Origin: Argyresthia goedartella | Taxonomy: Eukaryota > Arthropoda > Insecta > Lepidoptera > Argyresthiidae | Direction of reading: 5' to 3' | NCBI GenBank assembly: GCA_949825045.1 | Contig: OX463813.1 | Span: forward strand, 3,968,001-4,032,000 | DNA: 64,000 nucleotides | Shown here: piece after piece, positions 1 through 11,522 of the stretch | Layout of the letters: each line of letters begins with the position of its first letter | Position numbering within the stretch: position 1 is the stretch's first letter | The notes under the pieces: generated by a model | The model's input: only the letters and a program-made list of their open reading frames with translations | The model's database searches: none | What the model was told of the DNA's origin: nothing | Made by a program: the position numbers and the translations under genes

Positions 1-1966
1 TGTCGTTATTCCTGGCATAGAGGGAAGATCTGCTGTGTACAATATGTATAGGACTGGTCCAAGTACAGAACCCTGCGGTACTCCGGCTTTAATAGCCTTT
101 AGGTTGGAATTTGTCTCACCTTCTTTAACGTAAAAGCAACGTTCTGAGAGATAGGATTTAAGTAGAGGGAATATACTATGAGGTAGACTTTGCTTGATTT
201 TTCAAAGCAAACCGCTGTGCCAAACTTTGTCAAAAGCCTGTGTATGTCTAGAAATGCAGATGAGCAGTATTTTTTTCTTCCAGGGATCTTCGGATGGCAC
301 TGCACACTCTGTGGACTAGCTCTACAGTTCCATGTTGCACCCTAAAGCCAAATTGGTGGTCTGGTATTATTTTTCGTTCAAGTAGTGTAGGCGAGACTCT
401 GCAGAGGAGGATTTTTTCAAACAGCTTTGAAAGGCACGGTAGTAGACTGATTGGGCGATAAGAAGTCTTTTCTGTGCTAGGTTTCCCTTCTTTATGAATC
501 ATAATTATTTCCGAGATTTTCCATACTGCGGGAAGTAGCCCATTCGTAGTATAGCGTTGTAGAGGGTTGTTATGAACAATATAGCTCTTCTTGGTAAGTA
601 GTTGGTCACAGCCTGGTGCTTTTTTATTGTCAAGTCTTTTGAGCGTCCTCCAAACTTCAGCGGGAGTCACCGGAGTTGGAGGTAGGTCCATCTGGAAGTC
701 TTATTGCAGGACAGCATCAGCAGAGCTATCGGCTTCTAGATCTGCAGAGTCATTTGGTGTAAACACTGAGGCAAGATGCTCTGCGAATAGCGTAGCTTTG
801 TCTTGGGTAGTCCTTGCCCAGGTGTTGTAGTCTGATCGCAGAGGAGGCTTCGCAAGTTGCGGTCTGTCATAATTCTGAGCATATTTCCAAAGCGAGTAGT
901 TTGTTGGCTTGGTTGCCGTGAGTGATTCAAGCTGTGTTTGGAGTGTCAGGTCGTTTGCAGTATTAATGGCTTCTTTCAGTTCTCTCATAGCCTTGTTTAA
1001 TGCAGTCTTGTCTGAAGGATGGCGGCTTGTATGCCATATTCTACGCAGTTTGCGTTTAGTTTGGATCTTGTTCCTGATATCAAGAGAGATATTAATAGTG
1101 GAGCTCTTGCATTCTATAGTAGGTGTGCTTTTCCAACAAGCAACCTTATTCAAAGGTTGGTAAATTTTAGTAGAGCAAGCTCCACATCTTCAGCTTCTTT
1201 TAGTTTTAAATTTAAATCCAGATTAGTATCGATGTAATTGTTAAAAGCTTGACAATCAGTGCGTCTATTGCAGAGTCTCTCACCTCGTTCGACTTCTATT
1301 ACCGTTAAGCTTACTGTGAGCATGACAGGAGTGTGATCAGACGATCCATCTAAACATGACTCTACCTTTGTATAGTGTCTTGAGAGCCCCTTCAATATAA
1401 AGAAATCCAGTAGGTCAGGAATTCTATTAGGGTCGGCAGGCCAGCTTGTCGGTTCTGCTGTCGAAATTGTCCACATATGGTTTTCGTCAATGCATGTCTT
1501 TAGTCGTCTACCTCTTGTTGTTGTAAGTCGTGAACCCCAATGGACATGCTTGGAGTTCCAATCGCCGCCCGCTATGAAACGGCTTCCAAGGGTTAGAAAG
1601 AATTCAGAGAACATTGCACTGTCTATGCGATGTTTAGGTGGACAATATACGGACGATACATTAAAGTATCCACACTTATCCTTTAAAGCTATTGTCGTGG
1701 CTTGTATATGTTCTGTTTTATATTCTTGCAACTGATGGTGCCTTATATTATCGCGTACTATAACTGCTGTCCCTGCATGTCCCGTTCCATCAGGATGGTT
1801 AGTTAAGTAGATCTTAAATCCTTTTATTTTTATGTTAGGCCTATCTGTGCAGTGAGCTTCTGATATAAGTACAATGTCAAGTTTGTGTTCAATTATCATT
1901 AATTCTAATTCGTCTTTATTTGGAGCTAGTCCATTAATGTTCCAAGTAGCTAATCTTAGGCCAAGG
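1..1966 (-). pseudogene. LINE ORF2: endonuclease plus reverse transcriptase, broken
   Basis: The endonuclease lies at 1960-1200. It opens with ATWNINGLAPNKDELEL, has the GGDWNSKHVHWGSR block and the SSDHTPV catalytic His block, and is typical of apurinic-like LINE endonucleases that nick the target. A basic linker (1150-700) ends at a stop near 701, and RT begins around 690 with KKAPGCDQ and later YRPISLLPCLSKLFEK. A further frame change near 250 and disrupted codons follow. The RT core up to the GVPQGSVLGP-like block is still recognisable at about 130-60. The catalytic YADD block would lie outside the window. The frameshifts show that it is inactive. Confidence 0.8.
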
Positions 1967-1969
1967 CCT

Positions 1970-3362
1970 TTAGTTGTTGATCTTGTTGACCAAGGTTGTC
2001 ATGAGACTCATAAGTGTGCTCATTTGTTGTACGAGAAGATCAAACTTTTCATTTTGCTTTATAAGTAAGATTTCAATTGACGAAGGCGTTTTAGTTAAAT
2101 CTTGGTAGGGTATATCAGAAGCTGTCTGATTTGCGGTTAAGGCGTCTGCATATGATGCATGTTTATTGTTTTGATATCTTGGTTTTATAGGTGTTATTCC
2201 TTGCGATTTTTCTTGCAAGTATTTCTTTATATAATGCACAACCTTTGTAGTTGGCAGGGTGCGAGCCTTCGCAGAGGGCACATTGCGCAGGTGTATTTCG
2301 ATCGCGTTTCGGACAGTCTGCTGTTTTGTGTGGCTGGGTACATTTAACGCAACGATAGGGTCTCATGCAATAGTTTTTTGTGTGGCCGTATTGCTGGCAT
2401 CGCTGACATTGAACAATAGTCTTCTTTTTTCTAGGGTCTTCTATTGTTACTGCATGGTGGTATATATACTTAATATTTTTTGCATCTTTATTTTTAGGCG
2501 CTGGAAAAAGGTTTACGAAGAATGTCGATGTTGGAAGCTTATCTTTGCCAAATCTAGCATTTATGATTTCACCGGAGACTTTATTTCCTGTCTTCTATAT
2601 TTCTTCTATTATTTCTGAGTGAGGTGTAGTGTGGTGCAAATTTCTTATTACAATGCGAAAACAAAGTTCGTCTTTTTTGTTAAATGTGTGCCCTATTAAG
2701 CCACTTTCCCGAAACTTGGCAATGATTTTTTTGTAGGCGTCTAAGTCACTGCAATTGATGCGTAGTTGGTTTTTATTGACAATTTTGTAGGAAAATAGAC
2801 TCCTCTGTGTAACAACGGTTTCTATTAGCTCCGTCAGCTTGTTGACATCATCTATACCATTAAGAATTATTGGCAGTGGTTTAGAGGGTTTTTTTTCTTT
2901 TGTGGCATTTTCTTTTTCAATTTCATCGACTGGTAGATCTCCAAATGTGTTTGAAGTATTTATGGCTTCAGGGGAATCGCTGAGCTTTTTCCTTTTCGGG
3001 TTTCTTGAGCCTGGGATTCTTTGCCATAGAGGTGGACAAACTGTGATAAAGCCATCATTTGCCATTTCTTTTGATTGGATTTGTTCATCATTGGTGTCGA
3101 CTTCTGATTGCACAAACTCATCTGCTGGGTTACTACCTAGAGAGAGACTTCTAGGTCTTGTTATAAACAAGCTAGGATGGAAAGCTTGTTGTATCAGTTT
3201 TTTCTTAATGTTCGCTGTTGACACAGTCTGCAATTATTATTTTTTGCCCCCCCCCCCCCAGAATACGAGGGGCTGCCTGAGTAAGACTCAGGGAGGGATT
3301 CTCCAGTAGCTTGGCTACTGGTACCCTCCTGGGGTAATTTCTCTTTTAATTCTGCTTCCATG
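1970..3362 (-). pseudogene. LINE ORF1 (gag-like, PRE_C2HC and zinc knuckles), broken
   Basis: This encoded the nucleic-acid-binding protein that packages Jockey-type LINE RNA. From 3233 down, the reading frame runs through a basic, Ser-rich N-terminus into a PRE_C2HC-like domain, then meets an in-frame TAG at about 2595. The same frame continues beyond the stop through three C2HC-type zinc knuckles (2450-2190; the first begins CQRCQQYGH). A frame change near 2230-2280 leads to a 100-residue C-terminal part that ends at 1970, overlapping the start of ORF2. A candidate ATG lies near 3362, but a run of 13 G (C on the plus strand) at about 3247-3259 separates it from the main frame. There are therefore at least two or three lesions. 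Confidence 0.7.
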
Positions 3363-3734
3363 TTAATGTTTTGATTTTCAGGGTGAACTCCCTTAGCTAA
3401 ATTTATCCGGTTAGAGCGCCGGACACTCGCTTTTGCCCTTTAAACTTAGCTATTGCAAATCTTGAGGGTTATGTAGAAGGCTCAAGGGTGATTGAAACAT
3501 TGCCCAGGAGGTACGATCCGCACTGCGGATCTGCTACTAGCCTGCGGCGGCAGACCAGCAGCAGCGAGGACGTGTTTAATTGGACTTGTTGGTGCGCGTG
3601 TGGTAGTCTAGCCTTACCTAAACCTACCTTCGCAATCGGCTCTATCTCAGCATGTTTTTAGGTGATGTATCCTATGGCGTAGATACAACTCCACTGAGGC
3701 CAACACCAACCATTAACCCCACGAAGTACTTTGA

Positions 3735-5172
3735 GTAAGGCCGTGGCGGTACTGTGACCCGGTCTAAATCCGGACTGGAATCGATTCAACAAGTTGTTAG
3801 AGGAAATTTAGGAGGAGAGCTGCGAATGGATACTGGATTCTAGGACTTTGGAGAGGATTGGCAGGATGGATATTGGACGAAACTCTTTGAAGGAGCAGGG
3901 ATTTGATGTTTTGGGTAAAGGGATAACTAATGCTTTTTTCCAGACATTAGGGAAGGAACAACTGGAGATAGAGTGGTTAAAATATGTGTGATTGCTGGAA
4001 GTAGCTCGTCGAGCACACTACTGATCATTTTAGTGCAGATATTATCATCTCCTACAGCTTCGGAGGAAATGGTGAGCACTGCTTTCTTAACTGCATCAAT
4101 TCTGACTAGACTGAAGTCAAATGTAGTGGAAGTGGAGGCGGACCTCGAGCGCAGGCGACGCAGAGTGGCATCCTTTACAGAAGGTTCAATGACGACAGGG
4201 GGGACTGATAAGAATTTGTTGAGACCGTTGAGATCAACATTGTCAACCAACTGATTCTGAGACTTACCGTCACCGAGCGATTTGAGGAATTTCCACACCT
4301 GAGAGGGATTATAACTCTCAAGAAAGATGTGGCGTCGCTTGGCATCACGACACATGCGGTTACATCGGTTTCGAAGGCATTTGAAAAGCGCAAGGTGCTC
4401 GGCGGTTGGCTCCTTTTTGTACTGGCTTTTGGTCCTATTCCGTTTAGCCATCAAGCGCTTGATAGCGTCAGTTATGGAAGGTGTTTTACCTTGACCTTCT
4501 TAACCGGTGCACGCTTGTCGAACAGTCTCAGAATCATTGCATTGAAATGGTGGATCTTGTCATCCACAGTCTCACTGGAGATAACAGGTGACCAGTCGAA
4601 CGACGCGGGATTTAAGGGATGCAGTATCAATACCCTTGATACTGCATCCCTTTAAATCAGGTCATGAAAGGAAAAAGGAGAGTTAAACTGTCCATGGGTC
4701 GCAACCTTTTCCAAATCCGAGACGATCATGAGATCAAGGAGGGAAGGAGTGCAGTGTGGTTGAAAATGAGTTGCGTTGAGAGGAAGAATATGGAAATTGA
4801 AAGAATTTACAATGGACTGGAGTTTAGCAGAGTGGGTATAATTTTTGAGGATGCATGTATTAAAATCACCAAGAATGAGGGTATCATTGTAAAGAGGAGT
4901 CAGCTGATTGAGCAAAGACTCGAAAGAGTCGAAATAATCAATACGGAGTGAGGGACTATAGAGAACGCCCAACAGAACTTTATAATGGTGAAGACCATCG
5001 ATATAAATACTAAGGATAGGCCTTCCCGTACTAAATTTCTTACCATTTTGAGGCTGAGAAAAATAGCGCCCCTGTCGGAATTCGTCGGAACCAAGACAGT
5101 ACGAAAAATTGTAACGGCGTCACGGTCGGTCACATTCCGATTTGTGGTGTATAGACACAATATTAGGAAAGT
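3735..5172 (-). mobile_element. CR1/L2-like LINE fragment (endonuclease and RT start)
   Basis: A decayed minus-strand LINE. The endonuclease is at 5100-4652 (VLLGVLYSPSLRIDYF, then LILGDFN, the GDFN catalytic block). The linker and RT N-terminus lie at 4454-3930 (AVGDDNICTKM) and frameshift after LLPAITHIL. Weak RT homology continues to about 3735, where it ends next to the Jockey-type LINE leader. The RT part matches the better preserved element at 52698-54323, so both belong to one family. Clade assignment is by protein look only. A tight inverted repeat at 4609-4658 interrupts the endonuclease frame. Confidence 0.7.
4609..4658. repeat. tight hairpin inside LINE endonuclease
   Basis: The left arm 4609-4630 and right arm 4636-4658 are reverse complements apart from one extra A. 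The loop is five bases (TACCC). The endonuclease frame ends in it, so it looks like a local inverted duplication made after the LINE inserted. Confidence 0.85.
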
Positions 5173-6085
5173 TTATCTACGGATAACTCTCAAATACCCG
5201 GTGAATTTTAATCGGTGATTAGGAGTAGAAATAAAATATATCTAGCTAAAATTTTACTTAAGGGGCGAGGTCTCACGCAATTAGCTCATGTTTAATTAAT
5301 AAAAAGTTGAAACATAATTAAATAGGCATATTAATTTTTGTCTTTGCCGTTAAAATGAAAGAGGATGTAAGCTCACAGATACACATTAGTAGCGTGACTT
5401 GGAATTTAAGACCTTGATTTTAATTTATAAGTAATAAACTACCTAATCGTAGAAAAAGTTATGAATTAGTTAGGGGGGGGTAACCAAATGACATTACGAA
5501 TAGTAATCTAATGACATTACGAATAGTAATCTTGACATTACGAATAGAAAAATAACCAAATCCGATCGTTTTTCAAATATAGGAAGCGGGCAGTTTCACT
5601 GTGCGTCGCGCGTCGCTAAAAAGTTACGTCAGTCGAATGGTTTACTTTCGTTTGAGGATTTTTTCGAGAACAATATTTTATAGATTTATAGAATTTAAAG
5701 CCAATAGTAATTGTAAATATAATATTTACTTGTGATACGACAGTCGTCGTCGGTCGCAGGTAACCATTTTTGTTTTTGCTGCCGTTATGTCAATCGGCTG
5801 TCACCGTCCAAGCGCGACTGATTGCAAACAGTCCAATTTTCCCGATTTTGTACTGTTTTGTAGCGACACTTTCAAGCGCTCCGTGCCCTGTCCCTACTAT
5901 TCAAGTCTGTGGGTGAAGACAGATTTCAAGAAAAAGATGTTCTGCAGATTCGGAGTACTCACTCGGCGAGACATTTACAACTCTGCAAGGAATGTCCCAG
6001 CGAAGGTAAATGGCATATTAAAGCCTCACGTATTTCTTTCGATATTGATCTTGAAAGAGAAAAATACCTTGTAGGCTTATCTGTA
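5173..6085. other. No firm gene; short tandem repeat and a possible exon
   Basis: Between the LINE fragment and the DIRS element. At 5487-5548 a ~23-bp unit built on TGACATTACGAATAG occurs about three times. The 5590-5780 stretch is richer in CpG (GTGCGTCGCGCGTCGC). An open frame at 5787-6074 (95 codons) starts with an ATG, overlaps a second open frame at 5909-6121 and has no recognised domain. It could be a first exon of an unknown transcript interrupted by the DIRS insertion, or chance. Confidence 0.3.
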
Positions 6086-6102
6086 ATTAAATATCTTGAC
6101 CG

Positions 6103-6290
6103 ATATTCAGGGCCTAATTAAAAACATGAGAAGACATCCTTGATTTTCAGTGCTAAACTAGTGACGTATATCCGGTCCGTCCGTTCCCGCCCGGATGTTC
6201 GGTTAAGCCGCGTGGTACCTTGTTTGCGCGCGCGCCCCACCACACCACCGAGGCAGTTCGGATTGTTGAATTCAAATTTAGCTTCATTGG
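6103..6290 (+). repeat. DIRS left inverted terminal repeat
   Basis: Reverse complement of 10807-10998, with a 4-base indel next to the GGTACC site and a few substitutions. It contains a GC-rich core (GCGCGCGCGCCCCACCACAC) and ends CTTCATTGG. Confidence 0.9.
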
Positions 6291-6460
6291 CGTCTTGATT
6301 TTCGCACGGCACAGTCGCTGCTCAGCTCCTGAGTACGGCCCGCCAAAAATCTATACATCGTGACGTGAGAACTTCTTTTGCATATTATAACCAACTGTTC
6401 GTTAAAGAATTTCTTAGAATTTTCTGATTTATTGCAGGCAAATAAAAGATTCCCAACGGT

Positions 6461-7744
6461 GTGACCGTTCGTTTGTGTAAAATGGAGCAAGAAACCCCGG
6501 AGGTTCTGTCCAGTGTGGAGCACGTGGCGGCGCGTAAGGATAAAGGCAAGAAAAGGCGGAAACCGGTGAGCTCTTCGGACTCCGATAATTCTAGTTCGTC
6601 CTCGTCGAGTTTCTCGGAAAACGACGATCGCAGGAAGCGGTACCGACGGCGCAAACGCATCAAGGAACGTAAGTTCGATCTTCTTTTTAACGAGATTAAA
6701 GATCTTAAAAGCCAACTTGCTGCTACACAGGAATTTCACGAATATGATTGTGAACCACGGCATGACTTGATTGACCCTAATGTTAGTGGAGACCTCTACG
6801 AAGGTCATGTTGAGGAGTCCGAGCCCGCCAACATTGACTCGGCTTTCGAGGTCGATCTTAACATTTTTACTGGTACAAAAACCAAGGAGCCCGCTGTACC
6901 GCAGGCGTCTCCCGAACTAACACAACAATTAAAAGATTTGCAGCGATTCAATAGCCAGGACTGGATTAACGTCCGATATGCCGACGTCCAAAAACACTAT
7001 TTATTTGCGCCGGGTTTCACTAATCTTGAAGCTAATGACGAGATAAAGAGGTACGATACATCTAAAACTACCTTAAACATGGAAAAGGCTTTTGCCGGCA
7101 TTTCCTATGCATTGCTCAAACAGCGCGATGCGCTTTTGAGTGAATTACAAGCCTTTCTAGCCTGGGCGCATCAGGTCGATAACCTACGATTCGACGATAT
7201 CCATACAAAGCTCAAAGAAATGTTGGCCAATGGTGAGTATAGCAAGATTTCAAACGACGCTCTCCAGCTCGTCTGTGGAAACCGGGCTGAACTTATTCAA
7301 TACCGCAGAGAAGGCATACTCTCATCAGTAAAAGACCAGTACCACAAAAATACATTACGCAAAATTGCGCCGTCAGGTTCTCATCTATTTGAAGCCGACA
7401 AATTTAATGCTTTATTGGAAAAAGCGGGTGGAGTTAAAAATGTGTTTTGGGTGGAAGGAATGTCTCGCTACAATACTGCGCCACAGTACTAGCCTTCAAC
7501 TTCTACCCGCAGTCAGACGCAGAAACAGGCCGCAACTTATAACAATCGCGCGCAATATCATAATCAAAGCCAGTATCATACTTCGGCCCGAGGCAGGATA
7601 AATAATAATTCGTTTCGCGGGCGAGGCGCGCGGGGTTCACGCGGCCGTGGTCTCCCCGACAGGTCAGGAAGGGATTATCAACCCAGACGTTCTCCCTCAT
7701 CCCACCGGGATAGGAGACACCAAACCCATAAACGAAAATATTGA
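6461..7744 (+). pseudogene. DIRS gag-like protein with internal TAG and RG-rich tail
   Basis: Likely the structural protein of the DIRS element. The first ATG of the clear frame is at 6482. The N-terminus is low complexity with a Ser run (about residues 40-55) and a basic stretch RRKRYRRRKRIKER, followed by a mostly helical region with no zinc knuckle. A TAG sits at 7490-7492, but the same frame then stays open to TGA at 7742-7744. That extension encodes a Gln/Asn-rich segment and an RG box (FRGRGARGSRGRG), typical of RNA-binding tails. This suggests a CAG-to-TAG change or stop readthrough, not the natural end. The extension overlaps the start of the RT frame. Confidence 0.75.
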
Positions 7745-9640
7745 CTATGCCATGCACATGCATGCAAAATTTCACGCCGGGCAACTCCGCATGTACTACG
7801 ATCGTTGGAAACAGTTGGGAGCTCCCACATACATTCTAAAAATTATACAAGGATGCCGCATTCCTTTTGTGTTGAAACCACCATTGCACATTCCAAACAG
7901 TCGCAGTATGAAAACACCAGAATCAGAACAAATGTCGAAAATAATGAAAAACATGATCTCGCAGGGTGTGCTAGAAAAGGTGCGCCCATCGCCCAGCTTT
8001 ATTTCCCCGATATTCCTGCGCCCCAAGAGCGACGGCACATGGAGGCCCATATTCAACTTAAAAAATCTGAACCAATACGTCAACACTCCACTTTTCAGAC
8101 TAATAAATGTTCATCGGGTAACGGATTTTCTACAACCCAAGGATTGGTTGGCCAAAGTGGACATTCACCAGGAATACTTCCATGTCCCTGTATTCGAAGG
8201 CCACAGAAGGTTTCTCCGCCTTCTGTACGGCGACAAAAACCCACAAATACTGGAAATGACGTGCCTACCCTTCGGCCTTTGTTCAGCACCGAGAATATTC
8301 GCCTCAATTACCAACTGGATAGCACAATACCTCCGCGATCACGGTATCCGGATCATTGTGTATCTCGACGATTTTATGCTGGCTCATCAAAACAAAGCCA
8401 CTCTCATAAATCAAGTGTCGTTGACACTGAACACGCTCGCCCACCTAGGCTGGCAAGTGAACACAGACAATGAACTGTTTGCAACCCACAGAAGGCAGTG
8501 GAATACCTGGGCATTGTGTGGAACACATGGCAGAACGCGAAATACATTCCTCAGAGGTTAGTAGCAAAAATACATTGCACGGTATCCAAAATCTTGACAA
8601 CACGGACAACGTCCGTCAAAGAGTTACAAGGTCTCATTGGCCTGCTGAACTTTGCCAGTTTTGCTGTACCGAGGAGTCGTCTAAATTACCGGTATTTACA
8701 GTTACAGGCCAACAAGGCCTTGAAACTAAAGATGACAAAAACCTTTCCTCTAGTTGCGAAAGCCCTAGTCGAGTTAGAATGGTGGCAGTTGAATTGTCAG
8801 AAGAGTACTCTACTTCATGTCCCACTATCGTCTCATTACCTAACAACAGATGCCAGCGACATCGGCTGGGGGGCCAAATTAAACGAAATCTCAATAACAG
8901 GCTCATGGCTACCCTCACAGCAGAACCTTCATTGCAACTACAAGGAGATGTTGGCCATATTAAATGTTTTACGCCATCATTATCAGCTCCTGAGCTCACA
9001 GTCGCTGCTAATACAGTGCGACAACAAAACTGTCGTCTCTTATCTAAGAAAAGAGGGAGGGGCGAAATCTATAGCCCTTACGGAGCTGGCAATGAAAGTG
9101 CTACAAGTACTGGACCAAAACAACATTCACATGTCCATCTATCACATAGCAGGGAACTACAACTGCGAAGCAGACCATTTATCACGTCTCAAAGACCCAC
9201 CAGAATGGCATCTCCTGTCAAACATAACAAATGTCGTGTTTGCCAAGTGGGGAACCCCCGTAATCGATCTTTTTGCTTCCAGGAGAGCTCACGTGGTTCC
9301 AACGTACTGTACACTGGACAGAACCGACAACCAGGCGAGCATGTACGATGCTCTAGGCAGCAAGTGGGATTTCAAGTTGGCATGGCTGTTCCCGCCGCCT
9401 TATCTCATTCCCAGAGTATTGACGCACTTAAACAATGCACTGGGTGTGTACCTGATCGTAGCCCCGAGATGGCACAAAGTTTACTGGAGACCAGACCTGA
9501 AGAGCCGCGCATTGTCACCCCCATTCACGATAAGGAACCTGTCGCAGGTCCTAGTCGATGTAACGACGGGACGTCCGCCCCCCAACATATCGGAGATGAC
9601 GCTGGAGATATGGAGATGTGGGGTTGGCAAGAACACCTAA
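7647..9640 (+). pseudogene. DIRS reverse transcriptase and RNase H, frameshifted
   Basis: Copies element RNA into DNA. The RT frame (7647-8480) carries GVLEKVRPSPSFISPIFL, the WLAKVDIHQEYFHVPV block (first catalytic Asp), LPFGLCSAP and IVYLDDFML (YLDD catalytic pair). The frame breaks at about 8481, where one base appears lost after NELF. Homology resumes in the next frame with VEYLGIVWNT. RNase H follows at about 8840-9180 (LTTDASDIGWGAKL, then IQCDNKTVVSYL and a late NCEADHLSR block). Apart from the frameshift the catalytic residues look intact. A programmed -1 shift is possible, but this is not the usual DIRS overlap point. Confidence 0.8.
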
Positions 9641-10160
9641 GTGACTGGAGCGAGGAACAAAAAGCTCTGCTCCGTTCGAGCTGGCGTGAATCCACTCTTA
9701 GAACGTATAAACCAGCTTGGACCCGTTGGCGAAACTGGACCATAACTCACAAGATGACAGCATAATCTTATGGCCATCTTTTGGCTCCAAAACTGACTCC
9801 ATTACCCATCAACAATCGGGATGGAAGCTAAATAAGAATAAGGACAAGTCACTGGATCCTATCTACTGGATACGCCGCCTCATTGAGTTGGGGAAACCTA
9901 GGCGAATTGCTGCTAAGTGCGATAATCTGTTTGTGAGTACTACAGGCGACCTCAAAGCTGCTACACGTACAATCATAGGGGGCTTGCTGAAGAAACTACT
10001 TCAAGATGCAAACATCAATGCTACGCCTGGCAGTTTCAGATCAGCTGTTGCATCCAAAAACTGGATCGAACACTTTCCCATTGATGACATACTATCCCGA
10101 GGCAACTGGAAGTCTGCTAAAACCTTCCAAATTTTTTATCAAAGAGAAGTAAAATCTTGA
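9616..10160 (+). pseudogene. DIRS tyrosine recombinase, central part missing
   Basis: Integrates the circular DNA of DIRS elements. The N-terminal SAM-like DNA-binding part is in one frame at about 9616-9765 (WRESTLRTYKPAWTRWRNW). A different frame at 9850-10160 gives the C-terminal catalytic half: FRSAVASKNW with the second-box Arg, then DILSRGNWKSAKTFQIFY with the nucleophile Tyr. Only about 150-160 residues are accounted for, against roughly twice that in the family. The segment that should carry the first catalytic Arg is therefore gone, probably by a deletion near 9765-9850. Confidence 0.75.
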
Positions 10161-10668
10161 GATAGAAGAGAGTCATTGATTACGAACCTATTCTCCCCTG
10201 TCGAGTAATTAAGACAATTATGTATTGTTCAATACTTTATTCCAAAGTTTGATTTATATTTGCTGATTTTAGTAATACCTACCTAATTTATTAACTGGTT
10301 TGGTACCATTTCTACGCAGGTTCTATCAAGATGAATAATAATACCTGTTTATAAGTTACAAGTTAATTTTATTTCTTTAAACCACACTAATCACCTCATC
10401 TTAACAGAAAGCAATACAGAACAGATACAATAATGTCATAAGTCATAGTACCTAACCTACATACAGTACATGTAAACTTTAGGTTTCTTCCTAAGGGATC
10501 ATCGATCAGTCCGAATAAATTATAGATAGATACTTACTTGTTTATCAAAATACCTGAATCATTCATAATTTCTGTATGCACAACATAAACATACCTACTT
10601 TTATTTAAATATGTATGTTTACGAATCACATTAGCGTCCACCAACACCAGGCGATATCAAACACGTCT

Positions 10669-10773
10669 CTCATGTTTTTAATTAGGCCCTGAATATCGGT
10701 CAAGATATTTAATAGAGACGTTTTACCTGAAAATAAAACGTTTATTAAATACTTACCATATTCAGGGCCTAAT
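10669..10773 (-). repeat. DIRS internal complementary region
   Basis: 10669-10713 is the reverse complement of 6086-6130. 10711-10773 is the reverse complement of 10983-11045. The two halves share AAT/ATT at 10711-10713. This is the template arrangement expected for completing DIRS ends during circle formation. Confidence 0.92.
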
Positions 10774-10806
10774 ATTTTTTAAATCTGCCTGGTGGACATG
10801 AGAGAT

Positions 10807-11002
10807 CCAATGAAGCTAAATTCGAATTCAACAATCCGAACTGCCTCGGTGGTGTGGTGGGGCGCGCGCGCAAACAAGGTACCTACCACGCGGCTTAACC
10901 GAACATCCGGGCGGGAACGGACGGACCGGATATACGTTACTAGTTTAGCACTGAAAATCAAGGATGTCTTCTCATGTTTTTAATTAGGCCCTGAATATGG
11001 TA
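10807..11002 (-). repeat. DIRS right inverted terminal repeat
   Basis: Mirrors 6103-6290. It carries a 4-base insertion (CTAC) beside GGTACC relative to the left copy, so the two repeats have begun to diverge. Confidence 0.9.
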
Positions 11003-11045
11003 AGTATTTAATAAACGTTTTATTTTCAGGTAAAACGTCTCTATT

Positions 11046-11522
11046 TATTTTCATAAACATAGTAACGAACTGGGGCACTTTGCTGGTAACACCTCATACG
11101 AAATACTTGTACGAGGACTTGTAGTAATATAACACGGATTGGACTAAATGAACAATATACAAATGACTGAAACCCGGAAAAGAAAACTTGTGAAGTCTAA
11201 CAACGTGAGATATGGACTTGGACACCAAAGACTTTTAAAATGAAATATAGCCTGAAACAGCAATAATTTGTCAAATGCCCTTGCCTATCCGAAAGGATAA
11301 TGAAAAAAAAAACACAAAACGTCAATTAGTATCAACAAAAAACAAATTTAATAAATATGAAACCTTACATTGCCGTAACAAATCTATAAAGAGCATCAAT
11401 AACTATCGAAACATCTGTTATTTAATTTCACAGTTGTTTGATTGTTCCTAATCAGAGTAATCGAGTTCGGTGTTTGTTTCCCAAACTTTTTAGGTGTAAG
11501 CGTCGTATGGAGCTTTGCTAAA
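11046..11522 (+). promoter_or_regulatory. Upstream region of the THAP gene
   Basis: Non-coding sequence between the DIRS right end and the THAP start codon. A short 5' leader is likely in 11400-11522. No clear TATA box or known element was recognised. The DIRS insertion lies only about 480 bp upstream of the ATG, so it may have displaced older regulatory DNA. Confidence 0.3.

Larger units (their letters stand above)
1..3600 (-). mobile_element. Jockey-type LINE, 5' part (3' end outside window)
   Basis: A minus-strand non-LTR retrotransposon whose 3' end runs off the left edge. Read from right to left it has a leader (about 3600-3365), an ORF1 with gag-like zinc knuckles, then an ORF2 with an apurinic-type endonuclease followed by reverse transcriptase. 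The order and the PRE_C2HC plus zinc-knuckle ORF1 fit the Jockey clade. The element is dead, since both ORFs carry stops and frameshifts. Its 5' end abuts another LINE fragment near 3.6-3.73 kb, so it may have inserted into that fragment. The exact 5' boundary is not resolved. Confidence 0.8.
6086..11045 (+). mobile_element. DIRS-type tyrosine-recombinase retrotransposon
   Basis: The gene order is gag, RT, RNase H, then a tyrosine recombinase instead of a DDE integrase, which defines DIRS-like elements. Inverted terminal repeats of about 190 bp lie at 6103-6290 and 10807-10998. An internal complementary region (10669-10773) is the exact reverse complement of the right extremity (10983-11045) joined to the left extremity (6086-6130), sharing a 3-base ATT. 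That fixes the element ends at 6086 and 11045. No target duplication is expected, because such elements integrate by recombination of a circle. The element is inactive now: the gag frame has a stop, RT has a frameshift and the recombinase is internally deleted. Confidence 0.9.

Noticed and set aside
3247..3259. Run of 13 C as a regulatory tract
   Set aside because: Homopolymer in a dead LINE ORF1; most likely slippage.
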